From assembly GCF_030915465.1 (NCBI RefSeq), contig NZ_CP133267.1:806001-870000 (forward strand): 64,000 nt of DNA. Reading direction: 5' to 3'. The stretch's first letter is position 1. The number at the start of each line of letters is the position of its first letter. This document shows positions 11,001 through 22,617 of this stretch, in pieces. Under the pieces are notes generated by a model. It was given only the letters and a program-made list of their open reading frames with translations, was not told the origin of the DNA and searched no databases. This DNA is from Neobacillus sp. PS3-34 (GTDB lineage Bacteria; Bacillota; Bacilli; Bacillales; Cytobacillaceae). Both the position numbers and the translations under genes were made by a program.

Positions 11001-12342
11001 GCCGCCAATTCGATAATTGTGTCATAAACTGCTGACAGACCTGTTGTTTCAACGTCAAAAACGACAAAGGTATCTTCTGGCAGGAAGCGGTGTTTATCAT
11101 TGTAGGCAATCGGAACACCATCATTAACAAGATTGACCTCCACACCGTAAAGAATTTTAATATCATTCTTTTTTCCTTCGCCAAACGCTTCAGGAAATGA
11201 CTGTGCAACCGCATGGTCGGTAATCGCTATGGCTTTATGGCCCATTTTTTCGCCTGGGAAACAAGCGCTTTTACTGGTGAAACGGCATCCATCTGGCTCA
11301 TTGGAGTGTGAAGATGCAATTCGACCCGTTTTTCATTTTCTGGAGCAGTATCCTTGCGCTGTACCGGCTTAATTTCATTTATATCATTGCCGATCATGAC
11401 AAGGTCTCTTACAAAGGTATCATTTTGAATACTTCCTCTGACTTTGACCCACATACCCTTTTGAACATGCTGATAAAGGGCTGCGTCCTCTTTATCCCGG
11501 GAAAACATTTTGACCATGATAGAGCTTGTATAGTCCGTAACCTTAAAGGTAAGCAGGGTTCTGCCGCTGCGGAGCTCTTTTGTTTCCGCGTGAAAAATAT
11601 AGCCTTCAACCATTACACGTCTCTCTTCATCGACAATATCGATCAAGCTGCGGAATTCCTTATCATCCTTGATGGTTATGCCGATAGTAAGCGGACCATT
11701 TGGCGCATCTCCGCCATTTTGGTCCTTATCTGCTTCACGTTTTTGCATTTCTACCATAGCAAGCAGAGCCCGTTCCTGATCCTCTTTCTGCTTCTGCTCC
11801 AAAAACTTTTCATATTCTTCATTTTTTTCGCCAGTTTGAATTTCCGTGTCAATTACGAAATAAGGAAATCCAAAGGTTTGATATATATTATTGATCATAC
11901 CTGAGTATTTCTGCTTGATTGTCATTCCTTCTGTTTCGTTACGAACCGAAAGAAGAAGCTTTGTCCCTTGAATTCGGGGTGTCTGTTCATGTAAAAGCTT
12001 TAATAGTGGAGGGGAAATTCCATCAATCTCTTGAATGCAGCTTTTCCAATAGTCAAGAATGAGCTTTTCATCAAAAGCTGGTTCTGTTACTTGAATGCTG
12101 AATGAGATATTGGCAATATGTGAAAAAGTCTGTTCGAGCTGGGCAGTGAACCGGCTAAAGACGCTGCATGGCAATATTTTTTCAAATAAAAATTCAAAAT
12201 GCCATTTACGAGCTTTCTTTTCAACCAAAACCCTTTCAATCTGTGCATTTTGGAAATGAATTACTACAGCATCCTCCGTCAGTTGCAGCTGCTGGAGCAA
12301 GAGTTGGAATCGCCCTATTTTGCCTTCGGCATGGTCGCTCAT
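8018..12342 (-). CDS. polC: DNA polymerase III subunit alpha, Gram-positive PolC (one apparent frameshift)
   Basis: Main replicative polymerase with built-in proofreading. Order: N-terminal domain, OB fold, PHP domain ([15 protein letters not shown]), inserted DEDDh exonuclease ([16 protein letters not shown]), a four-Cys zinc motif ([10 protein letters not shown] ... NCPECGG), and the polymerase active site ([15 protein letters not shown]), ending NQLSLF. Near 11239-11243 the run before GGCC is one G short; restoring it gives [16 protein letters not shown] and a 1441-aa enzyme (1437 in B. subtilis). Start ATG 12342 has GGGAGAG at good spacing; ATG 12357 is an alternative. Essential, so a sequence error is the likely cause. 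Confidence 0.95.
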
Positions 12343-12416
12343 CGTTCTCTCTCCCATCTATACTTTACTTTCTATCTCAACAAATAAGATTGTTTTATAA
12401 ATGATTTCAAAAGGAT

Positions 12417-12425
12417 ATTATATCA
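12417..12425 (-). promoter_or_regulatory. extended -10 promoter before polC
   Basis: TGATATAAT on the minus strand: a perfect TATAAT preceded by TG at the extended -10 position, about 75 bases upstream of polC and downstream of the proS terminator. I see no good -35. Confidence 0.5.
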
Positions 12426-12470
12426 CAAGAAAGTTCCTAATTCGGCTGTTTTCGACACAATCCATCAAAT

Positions 12471-12505
12471 AAAAAAATGGATGCCGTTTCAATCGAACGG
12501 CATCC
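12471..12505 (-). terminator. proS intrinsic terminator
   Basis: A 10-bp perfect stem (GGATGCCGTT / AACGGCATCC) followed by an A and a seven-T run, nine bases after the proS stop. It closes the uppS-cdsA-dxr-rseP-proS unit. Confidence 0.92.
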
Positions 12506-12513
12506 TTGGCTAT

Positions 12514-14217
12514 CTAGAGATTCTTAAGCATTTCTGTAACAGTTTCTAAAAGTTCGTCTTTATGGACTTCAACCATTTCACCCGTATTTCGGATTTTCAC
12601 TTCAACGATTCCTTCTGTTGCTTTTTTGCCGACGGTAATTCGGATTGGCAAACCAATAAGGTCAGAATCTGCGAATTTAACTCCTGGGCGCTCCTGGCGG
12701 TCATCAAAAAGGACTTCGAAACGATTTTGTCCAAGCTCTTTATACAATTCATTTGCAAGGCTTGACTGCATTTCATCCTTCATGTTGATCGCAATTAAAT
12801 GCAGCTGGTATGGTGCGATATTGGCCGGCGAAACCAATCCATTTTCATCATTGAATTGTTCTGCAACAGCTGCTAGCGTACGGGATACACCAATACCATA
12901 GCATCCCATAATCATCGGCTGCGATTTACCATTCTCATCTAAATATGACGCATTCATCGCTTCACTGTAACGTGTTCCCAATTTAAAGACATGGCCCACT
13001 TCAATGCCCTTAGCAAACACAATCGTACCTTGCCCGTCTGGTGATGGGTCTCCCTCTTTAATGAAGCGGAGATCAGCATACTGATTTACTTCGAAATCAC
13101 GATCGGCATTGACATTGATGAAATGGAAATGCTCTTCATTCGCACCGCATACTCCATTCACAACTGATTTAACTGCGCGGTCAGCAACAATCTGTACTTC
13201 TTTGACTCCAATTGGTCCAAGCGAACCGACCGGACAGGATAGTACTTCTTTTGTTTCCTCTGCCCCTGCCAATTCAACATTTGAAGCTTCCAGCAGATTT
13301 TTAAGCTTAATATCATTTACTTCATGATCGCCGCGAACCAATACTGCAACATATTGCTCGTCCACTTTAAATAAAAGAGTTTTTATGCAATCTTCAGGGG
13401 TAACATTTAAGAAAGATGCCACATCTTCAATCGTTTTTTGGTTTTCAGTTTTTACTTTTTCTAATTCATATAAAGGTACATCTTTTCTTGTATAGTCCAT
13501 AACTACAGGCGCCATTTCGATATTGGCAGCAAAATTGGAAGAATCGGAATAAGCAATGGTATCCTCACCTACATCGGATAAAACCATAAATTCATGTGTA
13601 TCTTTTCCGCCCATCGCTCCAGAATCAGCAATAACAGCTCGGAAGTTGAGCCCACAACGGCTAAAAACATTTGAATAAGCCACAAAAAGCTTATTATACA
13701 CCTCATCAAGGCTTTCCTGCGAAGAATGGAACGAGTAAGCATCCTTCATCACAAATTCTCTGCCGCGCAGCAACCCAAAACGGGGACGTTTTTCATCGCG
13801 GAACTTTGTTTGAATTTGATATAAAGTAAGCGGAAGCTTTTTATAGGATTTCACTTCATCACGTACAAGGCTTGTTATAACCTCTTCGTGTGTTGCACCA
13901 AGAGCAAACTCACGGTCATTCCGATCCCTCAATCTCATGAGCTCAGGACCATAGCTGTACCATCTGCCAGACTCCTGCCAAAGTTCTGCCTGCTGAAGGG
14001 CTGGCATTAACAGCTCAACTGCATCTGCTCCGTCCATTTCTTCGCGCACAATAGACTCCACTTTCTGCAGGACCCTTTTGCCAAGCGGCAAAAAGCTATA
14101 AATTCCGCTTGCATTCTGACGTATAAAACCTGCCTTTAATAATAATTGGTGGCTTCTTACTTCTGCGTCAGCAGGGATTTCCCTTAGAGTTGGGATTAGA
14201 GTTAAACTTTGCTTCAT
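12514..14217 (-). CDS. proS: prolyl-tRNA synthetase (bacterial type)
   Basis: Class II synthetase charging tRNA-Pro. About 567 aa with the bacterial-type editing (YbaK-like) insertion in the middle (about residues 230-400: [28 protein letters not shown]). Class II motifs are visible: motif 2 [18 protein letters not shown] and motif 3 with [10 protein letters not shown]. The ATG at 14217 is preferred to a GTG at 14226 because AAGGTG is correctly spaced for it. No T-box leader is seen in the short gap after rseP. Confidence 0.96.
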   Translation of the reverse strand: MKQSLTLIPTLREIPADAEVRSHQLLLKAGFIRQNASGIYSFLPLGKRVLQKVESIVREEMDGADAVELLMPALQQAELWQESGRWYSYGPELMRLRDRNDREFALGATHEEVITSLVRDEVKSYKKLPLTLYQIQTKFRDEKRPRFGLLRGREFVMKDAYSFHSSQESLDEVYNKLFVAYSNVFSRCGLNFRAVIADSGAMGGKDTHEFMVLSDVGEDTIAYSDSSNFAANIEMAPVVMDYTRKDVPLYELEKVKTENQKTIEDVASFLNVTPEDCIKTLLFKVDEQYVAVLVRGDHEVNDIKLKNLLEASNVELAGAEETKEVLSCPVGSLGPIGVKEVQIVADRAVKSVVNGVCGANEEHFHFINVNADRDFEVNQYADLRFIKEGDPSPDGQGTIVFAKGIEVGHVFKLGTRYSEAMNASYLDENGKSQPMIMGCYGIGVSRTLAAVAEQFNDENGLVSPANIAPYQLHLIAINMKDEMQSSLANELYKELGQNRFEVLFDDRQERPGVKFADSDLIGLPIRITVGKKATEGIVEVKIRNTGEMVEVHKDELLETVTEMLKNL

Positions 14218-14249
14218 TTCCTGCACCTTCTTTTCCTAAACTTGTAAGA

Positions 14250-14278
14250 ACCGCTGCACCCTATGGATGAACAGCGGT
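14250..14278 (-). repeat. hairpin between rseP and proS
   Basis: Inverted repeat ACCGCTG / CAGCGGT with a 15-base loop in the 96-bp gap. On the minus strand it is followed by TTCTTAC, too poor in T for a confident terminator. Confidence 0.4.
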
Positions 14279-14313
14279 CCCGTTAATTGTTCTAATTTTA
14301 AAAGCCTTAATAA

Positions 14314-15575
14314 TTATTTCAAGAAAAACTTCTGGATATCATTCCATGTAACTACCAGCATCAAGAGCATAAGGAGTGCAAAACCGATAAAATGAACCAT
14401 GCCTTCTTTTTGGCGGTCAATCGGCTTTCCTCGTAATGCCTCAACTGCAAAGAATAATAATCGGCCTCCATCCAATGCAGGGATTGGCAGCAAGTTCATA
14501 ATACCAAGATTGATACTTAACAAAGCGGCCCATCTCATTAAATTATAAACTCCAGTCTTGGCAACTTCGCCTGTGGAAGCATAAATACCCATTGGACCTG
14601 ATAATTTGTCGATTGAGAAATGCCCTGTTATGAGCTTGCCAAGCTGTACAAATATTTCCTTCGTTACAAAGACGGTTTCATCGTAGCCGTATTTAATTGC
14701 CTTAGCCGGAGATTTTTCTACTGGATTGTAGACTCCAACAATACCGTATTTTTTACCCTCAATCTTCTTCTCTGTAGGGGTTACACGTATTTCCATGTCT
14801 TTCCCGTTTCTCTTTATCGAAAAATCAAGCTGCTTTCCAGGATTTTTGCGAATGATTTCAACTATATCCTGCCAGCTGGAAATTTCCGCTCCACTAATGC
14901 TCTGGACTATATCTCCCTGTTTCAAACCTGATTGAAGTGCAGCTCCATCAGGTGTTAATTCACCAAGCTTCGGATCGTTTGATGGAACACCTTGCATAAG
15001 TGCAATAATGATAAATACAACAAAAGCGAGAATGAAGTTCATCATTGGTCCTGCAAAAATAGCCATGGTTCTCTGGCCCAGTGTTTTCGAACCGAACTGC
15101 CTGTCAAGAGGGGCGATTTGCGATTCAACTCCATCTTCAACAATAGCAGCAGAGGAATTAACAGCAAAGGTTTTCAGGTTTTCTGCGTCATCTTCGGGAT
15201 ACCCTTTAATAATCAGATCCTTTTCGATATCTGCATATTCTACCTCGACAATACGAGCATGAGGAAACTTTTCTTTATTATTCAGGATGATTTTGTTTAC
15301 CTTTTCTTCCTGGTCAAACATTAAACCAATTCGATGGCCCGGTTTGATTTCAACCATCTCGGGGTCTTCCCCTGCCATACGGACAAAGCCTCCAATAGGA
15401 AGTAAACGAATGGTATAAGTTGTTTCGCCTTTCTTATGTGAAAACACCTTCGGCCGAAGCCAATAGCAAATTCACGGCATAAGATTCCAGCTCTTTTCGC
15501 AAACACAAAATGTCCTAACTCATGAAAGAACACGAGGGCGCCGAAGATAACGATAAAGGCAATAACTGTACTCAA
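14314..15575 (-). CDS. rseP: site-2 zinc metalloprotease RseP/RasP (one apparent frameshift)
   Basis: Membrane-embedded protease that cleaves anti-sigma factors and other small membrane proteins. HELGH (zinc ligands and catalytic Glu) is in the first membrane segment, a PDZ domain lies mid-protein ([19 protein letters not shown]), and [13 protein letters not shown] provides the third ligand near the end. The frame breaks at 15452-15455, where GGCC lacks a base; with it the sequence reads [27 protein letters not shown], and the length is about 420 aa (422 in B. subtilis). TTG 15575 is preferred because AAAAGGTGG would overlap the alternative GTG 15587. Confidence 0.92.
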
Positions 15576-15649
15576 AAATAAAACCACCTTTTATAAGGAT
15601 TAAGAAAGTTTCCTTTCACCTTGAAAATGTATTGCAATTATTGCTTTTT

Positions 15650-16792
15650 TCAAAGAAGTGAGCAGACGTACTTTCTCGTTTCTTTATCAACCTCTTGTAT
15701 AACTTCGAGGCTTGGATTTTCTATCGTTTGATGGGCGCTTAATGCTTGTTCAATTAAATCTTCAATCTTCAGAAAGCTGATTTTACCTTCCAGAAATGCT
15801 GCAACAGCAGCCTCATTGGCTGCGTTCATTACCGCAGGCAAACTGCCTCCTCTTTTGCCTGCTTCAAAGGCAAAGCGCAAGCAGCGGAAGCGTTCAAAGT
15901 CCATTTTTTGAAAATGAAGTGAACCGATTTCAGCCAGGTTTAATCGTTTCGATGATAGGAGCGGTGCCCTGTCAGGATGGGTTAGCGCGTATTGAATCGG
16001 AACTCTCATATCAGGCGTTCCTAATTGAGCGATAATACTGCTATCATGGAATTCTACCATTGAATGGATAATGCTTTCCCTGTGCAAAAGAACATCTATC
16101 TTTTCATATGGCATCGAAAATAGCCAGTGTGCCTCGATAACTTCCAGTCCCTTGTTCATCATGGTTGCTGAATCGATGGTTATTTTTGCACCCATCGACC
16201 AATTTGGATGATTAAGTGCATCCTGAACTGTTACGCCTTCTAGTTCACTCCGGCTTTTGTCCCGAAAGCTTCCCCCTGAGGCTGTTAAAATCAGACGTTC
16301 TATGTTTTTAGACTGTTCGCCTTGAAGAGCCTGGAAAATGGCTGAATGCTCACTATCAACAGGAAGGAGTGAAACACCATATTTCCTTGCAGCTTCCATT
16401 ACGAGATGGCCAGCAGTAACAAGCGTTTCTTTATTGGCAATCGCAATTGTTTTCCCGCATTCTATGGCTTTTAGTGTAGGATAAAGCCCCACACTGCCTA
16501 ATACGGCATTTACCAGAATATTCGCTTTATCATAGACCGCAACCTCTGTCAGCCCTTCTTCTCCAAAAGTAAAACGGGACTGTGGAAATTCCGCTTTAAG
16601 TGTCTCATAATCCTGTTTTTCCTGGACAGAAACAAGCTCAGGCTGGAAGTCAGCAATAATTTTTCTTGCCAAGTCGATATTTCTCCCTACAGAGAGGGCA
16701 GCAAGCCTGAATTCCTCTTGATGCTCTTTTATGATATCTAAAGTCTGGGTACCGATTGAACCGGTAGCTCCTAACAAACTAATGAACTTCAA
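15650..16792 (-). CDS. dxr: 1-deoxy-D-xylulose 5-phosphate reductoisomerase
   Basis: Second step of the MEP isoprenoid pathway: DXP to 2-C-methyl-erythritol 4-phosphate with NADPH. The N-terminal nucleotide-binding motif [16 protein letters not shown], the ANKETLV motif and the metal/substrate region [13 protein letters not shown] are intact; 380 aa is family length. It lies between cdsA and rseP, the usual Bacilli order, and feeds the undecaprenyl chain made by the neighbouring uppS. Confidence 0.96.
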   Translation of the reverse strand: MKFISLLGATGSIGTQTLDIIKEHQEEFRLAALSVGRNIDLARKIIADFQPELVSVQEKQDYETLKAEFPQSRFTFGEEGLTEVAVYDKANILVNAVLGSVGLYPTLKAIECGKTIAIANKETLVTAGHLVMEAARKYGVSLLPVDSEHSAIFQALQGEQSKNIERLILTASGGSFRDKSRSELEGVTVQDALNHPNWSMGAKITIDSATMMNKGLEVIEAHWLFSMPYEKIDVLLHRESIIHSMVEFHDSSIIAQLGTPDMRVPIQYALTHPDRAPLLSSKRLNLAEIGSLHFQKMDFERFRCLRFAFEAGKRGGSLPAVMNAANEAAVAAFLEGKISFLKIEDLIEQALSAHQTIENPSLEVIQEVDKETRKYVCSLL

Positions 16793-16824
16793 CTATTTTT
16801 CAACTCCTAGGTGTTAAGGACAAT

Positions 16825-17616
16825 TTAAAACAGGTGGAAAAAGTGCAGTAATGGCCAAACAAAAATCAGGCTGTCAAACCGGTCAAGGATTCCACCATGG
16901 CCAGGGAGAATATTTCCTGAATCCTTTACATTATAATGCCGTTTAAAAGCTGATTCAACCAAATCGCCTAGCTGGCCAAACACAGACAATACCGCCGTAA
17001 TTCCAATAAGCTGCCATATTGATGCGTCAATATCCGTAAATAAAACGAACAGCACCGCAACAACTAATGCGCATATCACTCCACCAAGAGAGCCTTCAAC
17101 TGTTTTATTCGGGCTGATTTCAGGCCATAATTTTCTCTTCCCCATCGCTTTTCCGATAAAGTAGGCTCCGGAATCTGTTGCCCATATCATAAAGAGGGAA
17201 TAAAAAATGTAAACGAGACCGCCTTCTTGTCTGGTTTCATTAAAAAAATAAAATCCAATGCCAACATAAACCGCCGAAAATATAGAAAACGCAGCATCTT
17301 CAAATGTAAAGCGATTCTTAGTAAGCACTGTATAAATTAAATATAGAAAAACGGCCAAAATGGCCAGTTCCGTTTTCGAATAGTAAAAATCACCCCATAT
17401 ACCCTGGTATTCACGAGGAAGCATAAACACCCATAGAGTAAGGACTGATATGATCCCGGGAACAGACAGGATATTGATTTTCCTCATTTTCAGAAGCTCG
17501 TATAAGCCAATTGTCGCAAGCAAATATGCTAAAATGGTTACTGGAAGTCCACCGTATATAACAATTGGTAAAAATAGTGCCGCTGCAATGACTGCTGTTA
17601 CAATTCTTTGCTTCAT
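16825..17616 (-). CDS. cdsA: phosphatidate cytidylyltransferase
   Basis: Integral membrane enzyme making CDP-diacylglycerol from phosphatidic acid and CTP. About 263 aa with repeated hydrophobic segments from residue 5 onward and the CdsA signature near the C-terminus (KRHYNVKDSGNILPGHGGILDRFDS). The ATG at 17616 is chosen because AAAGGTG lies just before it; an ATG at 17649 would overlap the end of uppS. Operon member between uppS and dxr. Confidence 0.94.
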   Translation of the reverse strand: MKQRIVTAVIAAALFLPIVIYGGLPVTILAYLLATIGLYELLKMRKINILSVPGIISVLTLWVFMLPREYQGIWGDFYYSKTELAILAVFLYLIYTVLTKNRFTFEDAAFSIFSAVYVGIGFYFFNETRQEGGLVYIFYSLFMIWATDSGAYFIGKAMGKRKLWPEISPNKTVEGSLGGVICALVVAVLFVLFTDIDASIWQLIGITAVLSVFGQLGDLVESAFKRHYNVKDSGNILPGHGGILDRFDSLIFVWPLLHFFHLF

Positions 17617-17635
17617 ATTAAATTCAACACCTTTT

Positions 17636-18413
17636 TCAAACTCCTCCAAAGCGGCGCTGGCGGCTTTGGAATGCCTCGATTGCTTCCACTAAATGCTCTT
17701 CATTAAAATCTGGCCATAATACATCGGTAAACCAGAATTCTGTATACGCCAGCTGCCAGAGCATAAAGTTACTCAGCCTGATTTCTCCGCTTGTGCGAAT
17801 TAACAGATCCGGGTCATCCAATTCGGATGTCATCAGGTAGGAAGAAAAATTTTCTTCATTTAATTGGTTTTCATCTATTATTCCACTTTTTGAGTCAATT
17901 AAGACACGCTTTACTGCATCAATTATTTCAGCACGGCTTCCATAATTCAGTGCGAAATTTAAAACTAATCCATTATTATCTTTTGTATCATCAATTGCTT
18001 TTTCAAGAGCCTTAAGCGTATGTATAGGAAGCTGCTCTTTATAACCGATCATTTTAACTTGAACGTTTTCTTCTATTAGTTCCGGCAGGAAAGTCCCAAG
18101 AAATTCCTCGGGCAGTTTCATCAGATAATCCACTTCATTTTTGGCCTTTTCCAATTTTCTGTAGAAAAAGCATATAATGTCAGCGTTTTGAGTCCAAGCT
18201 GATTTGCCAGTTTTGTTGTTTTTCGGACAACCTTCATTCCTTCATGATGGCCTGCAATTCTTGGCAAGGCCTCTTCTTTGCCCATCTTCCATTACCATCC
18301 ATGATAATCGCAACATGGCCAGGTACAGGAAGCTTCTTTATTTCCTCAATTCTTTCTCGGAGAGTGGAAGAGGTATTCTGATTATTCTTCCAAAGCTTTA
18401 TTCTATTTAACAT
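17636..18413 (-). CDS. uppS: undecaprenyl diphosphate synthase (two apparent frameshifts)
   Basis: Cis-prenyltransferase making the C55 carrier for peptidoglycan and teichoic acid. Start ATG 18413 follows GGAGGAG and gives [12 protein letters not shown], then the catalytic [13 protein letters not shown]. Two bases are missing, both at GGCC: 18268-18271 (after KKR) and 18143-18146 (in [16 protein letters not shown]). With both restored the protein is 259 aa (260 in B. subtilis) and contains [27 protein letters not shown] and RRFGGV. Essential in relatives, so errors rather than decay. Confidence 0.92.
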
Positions 18414-18649
18414 AACATTGCTCCTCCAAATAAAATTGATCGTTTCCTCCGAAGCAGACCAATCCCCTTATGCTTGAATCAAATACATTCATGTATTTGC
18501 CATATGTTCCTATCATACCAAAAAAACAGAAAGATATCTCTATTAAATAACTTATGTACAAGAGTTCCAATAAAGAAGGGCAAAATACTTCCCGGTCACC
18601 GATCACTATTTATTTGAACATTCAAGTGCTTTAATCCCTAAAAAAGCTG

Positions 18650-18675
18650 AAAAAACCCCCTTTAATAGAGGGGGA
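18650..18675 (-). terminator. frr intrinsic terminator
   Basis: CCCCC / GGGGG stem followed by six T on the minus strand. The rest of the 322-bp frr-uppS gap holds the second hairpin listed next, the uppS ribosome binding site and a weak TATGAT -10-like hexamer; I see no gene there. Confidence 0.88.
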
Positions 18676-18692
18676 GAATAACCATAAAGTCC

Positions 18693-18709
18693 GGGCACAA
18701 TTTGTGCCC
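18693..18709 (-). repeat. hairpin just downstream of frr
   Basis: A 7-bp inverted repeat (GGGCACA / TGTGCCC) with a 3-base centre, 27 bases after the frr stop and just before the terminator. Probably an extra 3'-end stabilising stem. Confidence 0.5.
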
Positions 18710-18735
18710 AGATTCGACTTACTCAAGAAGACTCG

Positions 18736-19293
18736 TTATACTTCCATAACTTCTTTTTCTTTATCCTTGGTAAGCTGATCAATTTTTGTAATATACTCAT
18801 CCGTCATCTTTTGGATGTCATCAGAATAGCCTCTTAGTGCATCTTCAGTGATTTCACCATTTTTTTCAAGCTTTTTCAAATCGTCATTGCCATCACGGCG
18901 AATGTTTCGGATTGCCACTTTTGCTTCTTCTGATTCTTTTTTAATTACCTTTACAAGCTCTTTCCGGCGTTCCTCTGTAAGCTGCGGAATCATGATGCGG
19001 ATAATAGAACCGTCATTTGAAGGGTTTAAACCCAGGTCAGATTTTAAAATCGCTTTTTCAATATCACCTAGAATCGACTTATCATAAGGCTGGATTACAA
19101 GCAATCTTGCTTCAGGAACCGAGATGCCTGCCACTTGGTTCACTGGTGTTGGAGCTCCGTAATAATCAACTGTGATTCTGTCCAAAAGAGACGCGCTTGC
19201 TCTGCCTGCACGAATACTCGCAAGCTCACGTGTATAAGACTGGATTGCTTTTGTCATTCTGTCTTTTGTAGCGGCTATAACTTGCTTTGGCAT
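18736..19293 (-). CDS. frr: ribosome recycling factor
   Basis: Splits post-termination ribosomes together with EF-G. The 185-residue protein has the RRF pattern: [46 protein letters not shown] in the head and the coiled three-helix body ([20 protein letters not shown]). It starts 2 bp after the pyrH stop, so the two are co-translated. Confidence 0.97.
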   Translation of the reverse strand: MPKQVIAATKDRMTKAIQSYTRELASIRAGRASASLLDRITVDYYGAPTPVNQVAGISVPEARLLVIQPYDKSILGDIEKAILKSDLGLNPSNDGSIIRIMIPQLTEERRKELVKVIKKESEEAKVAIRNIRRDGNDDLKKLEKNGEITEDALRGYSDDIQKMTDEYITKIDQLTKDKEKEVMEV

Positions 19294-19295
19294 TA

Positions 19296-20018
19296 TTATT
19301 TCCCCCTTACAATTGTTCCGATTTTTTCACCCATAACAGCACGTTTAATGTTCCCTTTTTCCATAATAGAGAAGACAATCAGCGGAATATCGTTATCCAT
19401 ACATAGAGAAGAAGCTGTTGAATCCATGACTGCAAGACCTTCCTTGATGACATCAAGATAAGTTAATTGATCGTATTTAGTGGCATTTTTGTCTAAACGA
19501 GGATCAGCAGAATAAACTCCATCAACATTGTTTTTTGCCATTAAAATAACCTCAGCCTCAATTTCAGCTGCTCTTAATGCTGCAGTTGTGTCAGTTGAGA
19601 AATAAGGATTTCCTGTTCCTGCTGCAAAAATGACAACACGCTTTTTCTCAAGATGCCTGATCGCACGTCTTCTGATATATGGCTCAGCAACTTGGCGCAT
19701 TTCAATGGAAGTCTGAACACGGGATTCAACTCCATATTGCTCCAGGCTGTCCTGAAGTGCAAGTGAGTTCATTACAGTCGCAAGCATTCCCATATAATCG
19801 GCTGTTGCCCTGTCCATGCCCATTTCGCTTCCTATTTTTCCTCGCCAAATATTACCGCCGCCGACAACCACTGCTACTTCTACACCTAGTTCGGCAATTT
19901 CCTTTACCTGGCCTGCAATCGATTTAATAACAGAAGGATGAATTCCGAAGCTCGTTTCTCCTGCAAGTGCTTCACCGCTTAATTTCAATACAACGCGTTT
20001 GTATTTTGGATTGCCCAT
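19296..20018 (-). CDS. pyrH: UMP kinase
   Basis: Bacterial-type UMP kinase of the amino acid kinase family, phosphorylating UMP to UDP. About 240 aa: [12 protein letters not shown] at the N-terminus, [12 protein letters not shown] near 50, [15 protein letters not shown] near 160. Start ATG 20018 follows GGAGG with 6-7 bases spacing; an ATG at 20030 lies before the ribosome binding site. It pairs with frr in one short unit behind the tsf terminator. Confidence 0.96.
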   Translation of the reverse strand: MGNPKYKRVVLKLSGEALAGETSFGIHPSVIKSIAGQVKEIAELGVEVAVVVGGGNIWRGKIGSEMGMDRATADYMGMLATVMNSLALQDSLEQYGVESRVQTSIEMRQVAEPYIRRRAIRHLEKKRVVIFAAGTGNPYFSTDTTAALRAAEIEAEVILMAKNNVDGVYSADPRLDKNATKYDQLTYLDVIKEGLAVMDSTASSLCMDNDIPLIVFSIMEKGNIKRAVMGEKIGTIVRGK

Positions 20019-20093
20019 GTGTACCTCCATATGTAATTTCTTAAAGCATGCCGTATAGAATGATTCGTCCTATTCATATGCTCTTTTTTCTTT

Positions 20094-20126
20094 AAAAATA
20101 GGGAACACAAAGTGTCCCCTATTTTC
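20094..20126 (-). terminator. tsf intrinsic terminator
   Basis: A long stem (AAATAGGGGACAC pairing with GTGTTCCCTATTT) and a T run on the minus strand, about 30 bases after the tsf stop. It separates rpsB-tsf from pyrH-frr. Confidence 0.9.
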
Positions 20127-20156
20127 AACTTATTTCAACTGATTCCTTTAAAGGAA

Positions 20157-21041
20157 TTATTGTTTATTTACCTGGTTCATAACTTCTTCAGCGAAATTGT
20201 CTTCGCGTTTTTCGATACCTTCTCCAACTGCGTAACGTACGAACTCACGAATTGTAGCGCCTTTTGATTCAACATATTGGCGTACTTTTAAATCAGGGTT
20301 TTTAACGAATGTCTGGTCAAGAACACATACGTCTTCAAAGTATTTGCCAAGACGGCCTTCAACCATTTTAGCTACGATATTTTCTGGCTTGCCTTCGTTA
20401 AGAGCTTGTTGAGTCAAGATTTGACGCTCATGCTCGATTTCTTCCTGTGATACTTCGTCACGGGAAACATACTTAGCTCCTAGTGCAGCGATGTGCATAG
20501 AAACGTCTTTAGCAACCGCTGAATCTGTTGTGCCTTCAAGCACTGTAAGAACGCCAATACGGCCGCCAGCATGCAAGTATGCACCAAAAGCGTCGTTATC
20601 TGTTTTTGTTTTCACTTCAAAGCGGCGAAGAGTCAGTTTTTCCCCGATCTTAGCAATCGCAGCATTGATATGGTCCGCAACAGTTGCGCCGTTTTCCATT
20701 GTTTGAGCAGAAGCCTCTTCTACGCTTGCAGGCTTGTTGTTAAGAAGGTGTGTAGCCAATTCTTTTACAAGAACCTGGAAGCCTTCATTTTTAGCAACGA
20801 AATCTGTTTCAGAGTTTACTTCTAGAATAACAGCTTCATTTCCTTCTTCAAGGATGAAAGTTGTACCTTCAGCTGCAATGCGGTCTGCTTTTTTAGCAGC
20901 AGAAGCAATACCTTTTTCACGAAGGAAATCAATCGCTTTGTCCATGTCACCATCAGTTTCAGTAAGCGCCTTTTTGCAATCCATCATTCCAGCGCCTGTT
21001 TTTTCACGTAATTCTTTAACCATTTGAGCAGTAACTGCCAT
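20157..21041 (-). CDS. tsf: elongation factor Ts
   Basis: Nucleotide exchange factor for EF-Tu. About 294 aa. The N-terminal UBA-like domain and signature are present ([21 protein letters not shown]), followed by [14 protein letters not shown] and the dimerisation domain. Start ATG 21041 gives [12 protein letters not shown], as in relatives, rather than the further ATG at 21089. A hairpin terminator lies in the gap to rpsB, which may set the S2 to EF-Ts ratio. Confidence 0.97.
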   Translation of the reverse strand: MAVTAQMVKELREKTGAGMMDCKKALTETDGDMDKAIDFLREKGIASAAKKADRIAAEGTTFILEEGNEAVILEVNSETDFVAKNEGFQVLVKELATHLLNNKPASVEEASAQTMENGATVADHINAAIAKIGEKLTLRRFEVKTKTDNDAFGAYLHAGGRIGVLTVLEGTTDSAVAKDVSMHIAALGAKYVSRDEVSQEEIEHERQILTQQALNEGKPENIVAKMVEGRLGKYFEDVCVLDQTFVKNPDLKVRQYVESKGATIREFVRYAVGEGIEKREDNFAEEVMNQVNKQ

Positions 21042-21146
21042 AATAATACGTCCTCCTTTAGTTTGAATATGTACCCATATTTTAGCCATATTTGGCTTGA
21101 CTTAACATGGTTTGTTTTCTTTAGCAAAAATAGCCGGGTTTTCTTT

Positions 21147-21186
21147 AAAAAAAGGTGATAAAGGGTGCTCCCTCTTATCACCTTTT
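21147..21186 (-). terminator. hairpin terminator between rpsB and tsf
   Basis: GGTGATAA pairs with TTATCACC, extended by GGG/CCC in the loop region, and is followed by seven T on the minus strand. Being between two normally co-transcribed genes it is probably leaky. Confidence 0.8.
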
Positions 21187-21204
21187 TATGTTTACAACGA
21201 ATAA

Positions 21205-21948
<744 letters not shown>

Positions 21949-22023
21949 TCATTTTCAAACAGAAACTGTATAAACAGCACCATCTGTTTAAATCCATGAG
22001 CGTGTGTATTAACACCATGTCAT

Positions 22024-22052
22024 AATATAGCACAAGTCAGAAATACAATCAA
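22024..22052 (-). promoter_or_regulatory. rpsB promoter (extended -10)
   Basis: TTGATT (22052-22047), 17-base spacer, TATATT (22029-22024), with TGC directly before the -10. It gives a leader of about 105 nt before rpsB; I see no strong structure in that leader. Confidence 0.65.
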
Positions 22053-22053
22053 G

Positions 22054-22608
22054 CTATTCCTGCGTATTTTGATGAAATTTAAGTAAAAGCTCTATTTCTG
22101 TTTTCCCACGCTTAAGATTTTTGGCAATTTCTTCTTCTGTTAAACCTTGTTTTGCTAAACTTTTAACCTGATTAATAAGAAATTCTGCATCCGAGACAGG
22201 CAGACTGTTTTCTTCAGGTGGTGTTATTTCAGCGGGTTTATTCACCAAGTTCGTTTGATAGGCTTTGGCTGCTTGCAGCCTGATTGTATTCGAGGTATTA
22301 AGTGGCTGCGCCTTAATTTCATTTGTTTTCTGTTCGGCTGTTGTACTCAATGTATCCTCAGTGATTCTTTTTTCAAATGATGGCAAAGGAATCTTTTTAT
22401 TAAGCCTGTTAAACTTATTTAGGAAGTCTTCATTTTCTTCCTTCATTTCAAAAAGGTAGGAAGAAATCATTTCCTCCATTTCTTTAATCATTTTTTCCTG
22501 TCTTTTTTCTACTTCGGCCAGGCGATTCTGTCTTGTATATAATACGATGACTGCATAAATCGTCAAGCCGTTTAAAAGAAAACTGATAAATAAAAGAAAA
22601 GTATTCAT
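22054..22608 (-). CDS. swrB: SwrB/YlxL-like membrane protein
   Basis: Single-pass protein at the end of the motility region; SwrB in B. subtilis helps the export apparatus and C-ring assemble productively. Hydrophobic membrane segment at about residues 3-23, then a charged coiled-coil (VEKRQEKMIKEMEEMISSYLFEMKEENEDF), a variable stretch, and a C-terminal helix-turn-helix-like segment (LAKQGLTEEEIAKNLKRGKTEIELLLKF). 184 aa against 167 in B. subtilis. Identification rests on position and architecture more than on a strong motif. Confidence 0.75.
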   Translation of the reverse strand: MNTFLLFISFLLNGLTIYAVIVLYTRQNRLAEVEKRQEKMIKEMEEMISSYLFEMKEENEDFLNKFNRLNKKIPLPSFEKRITEDTLSTTAEQKTNEIKAQPLNTSNTIRLQAAKAYQTNLVNKPAEITPPEENSLPVSDAEFLINQVKSLAKQGLTEEEIAKNLKRGKTEIELLLKFHQNTQE

Positions 22609-22617
22609 TCTACCCCT

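Noticed and set aside
11227..11250. Programmed ribosomal frameshift in polC, infB or topA
   Set aside because: No slippery heptamer with downstream structure is present, the breaks fall at different places in unrelated genes, and relatives have uninterrupted genes.
11308..11904. A 198-residue plus-strand frame opposite polC
   Set aside because: It is antisense to conserved polC codons, hydrophobic by chance, and has no ribosome binding site. The same holds for the plus-strand frames opposite infB, cheA, fliI and topA.
14227..14313. T-box leader for proS
   Set aside because: The gap is too short and has no T-box sequence; only a small hairpin is present.
18403..18606. A 67-residue minus-strand reading frame between frr and uppS
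   Set aside because: It overlaps the uppS ribosome binding site and start, has no ribosome binding site or family resemblance, and lies in terminator/promoter sequence.
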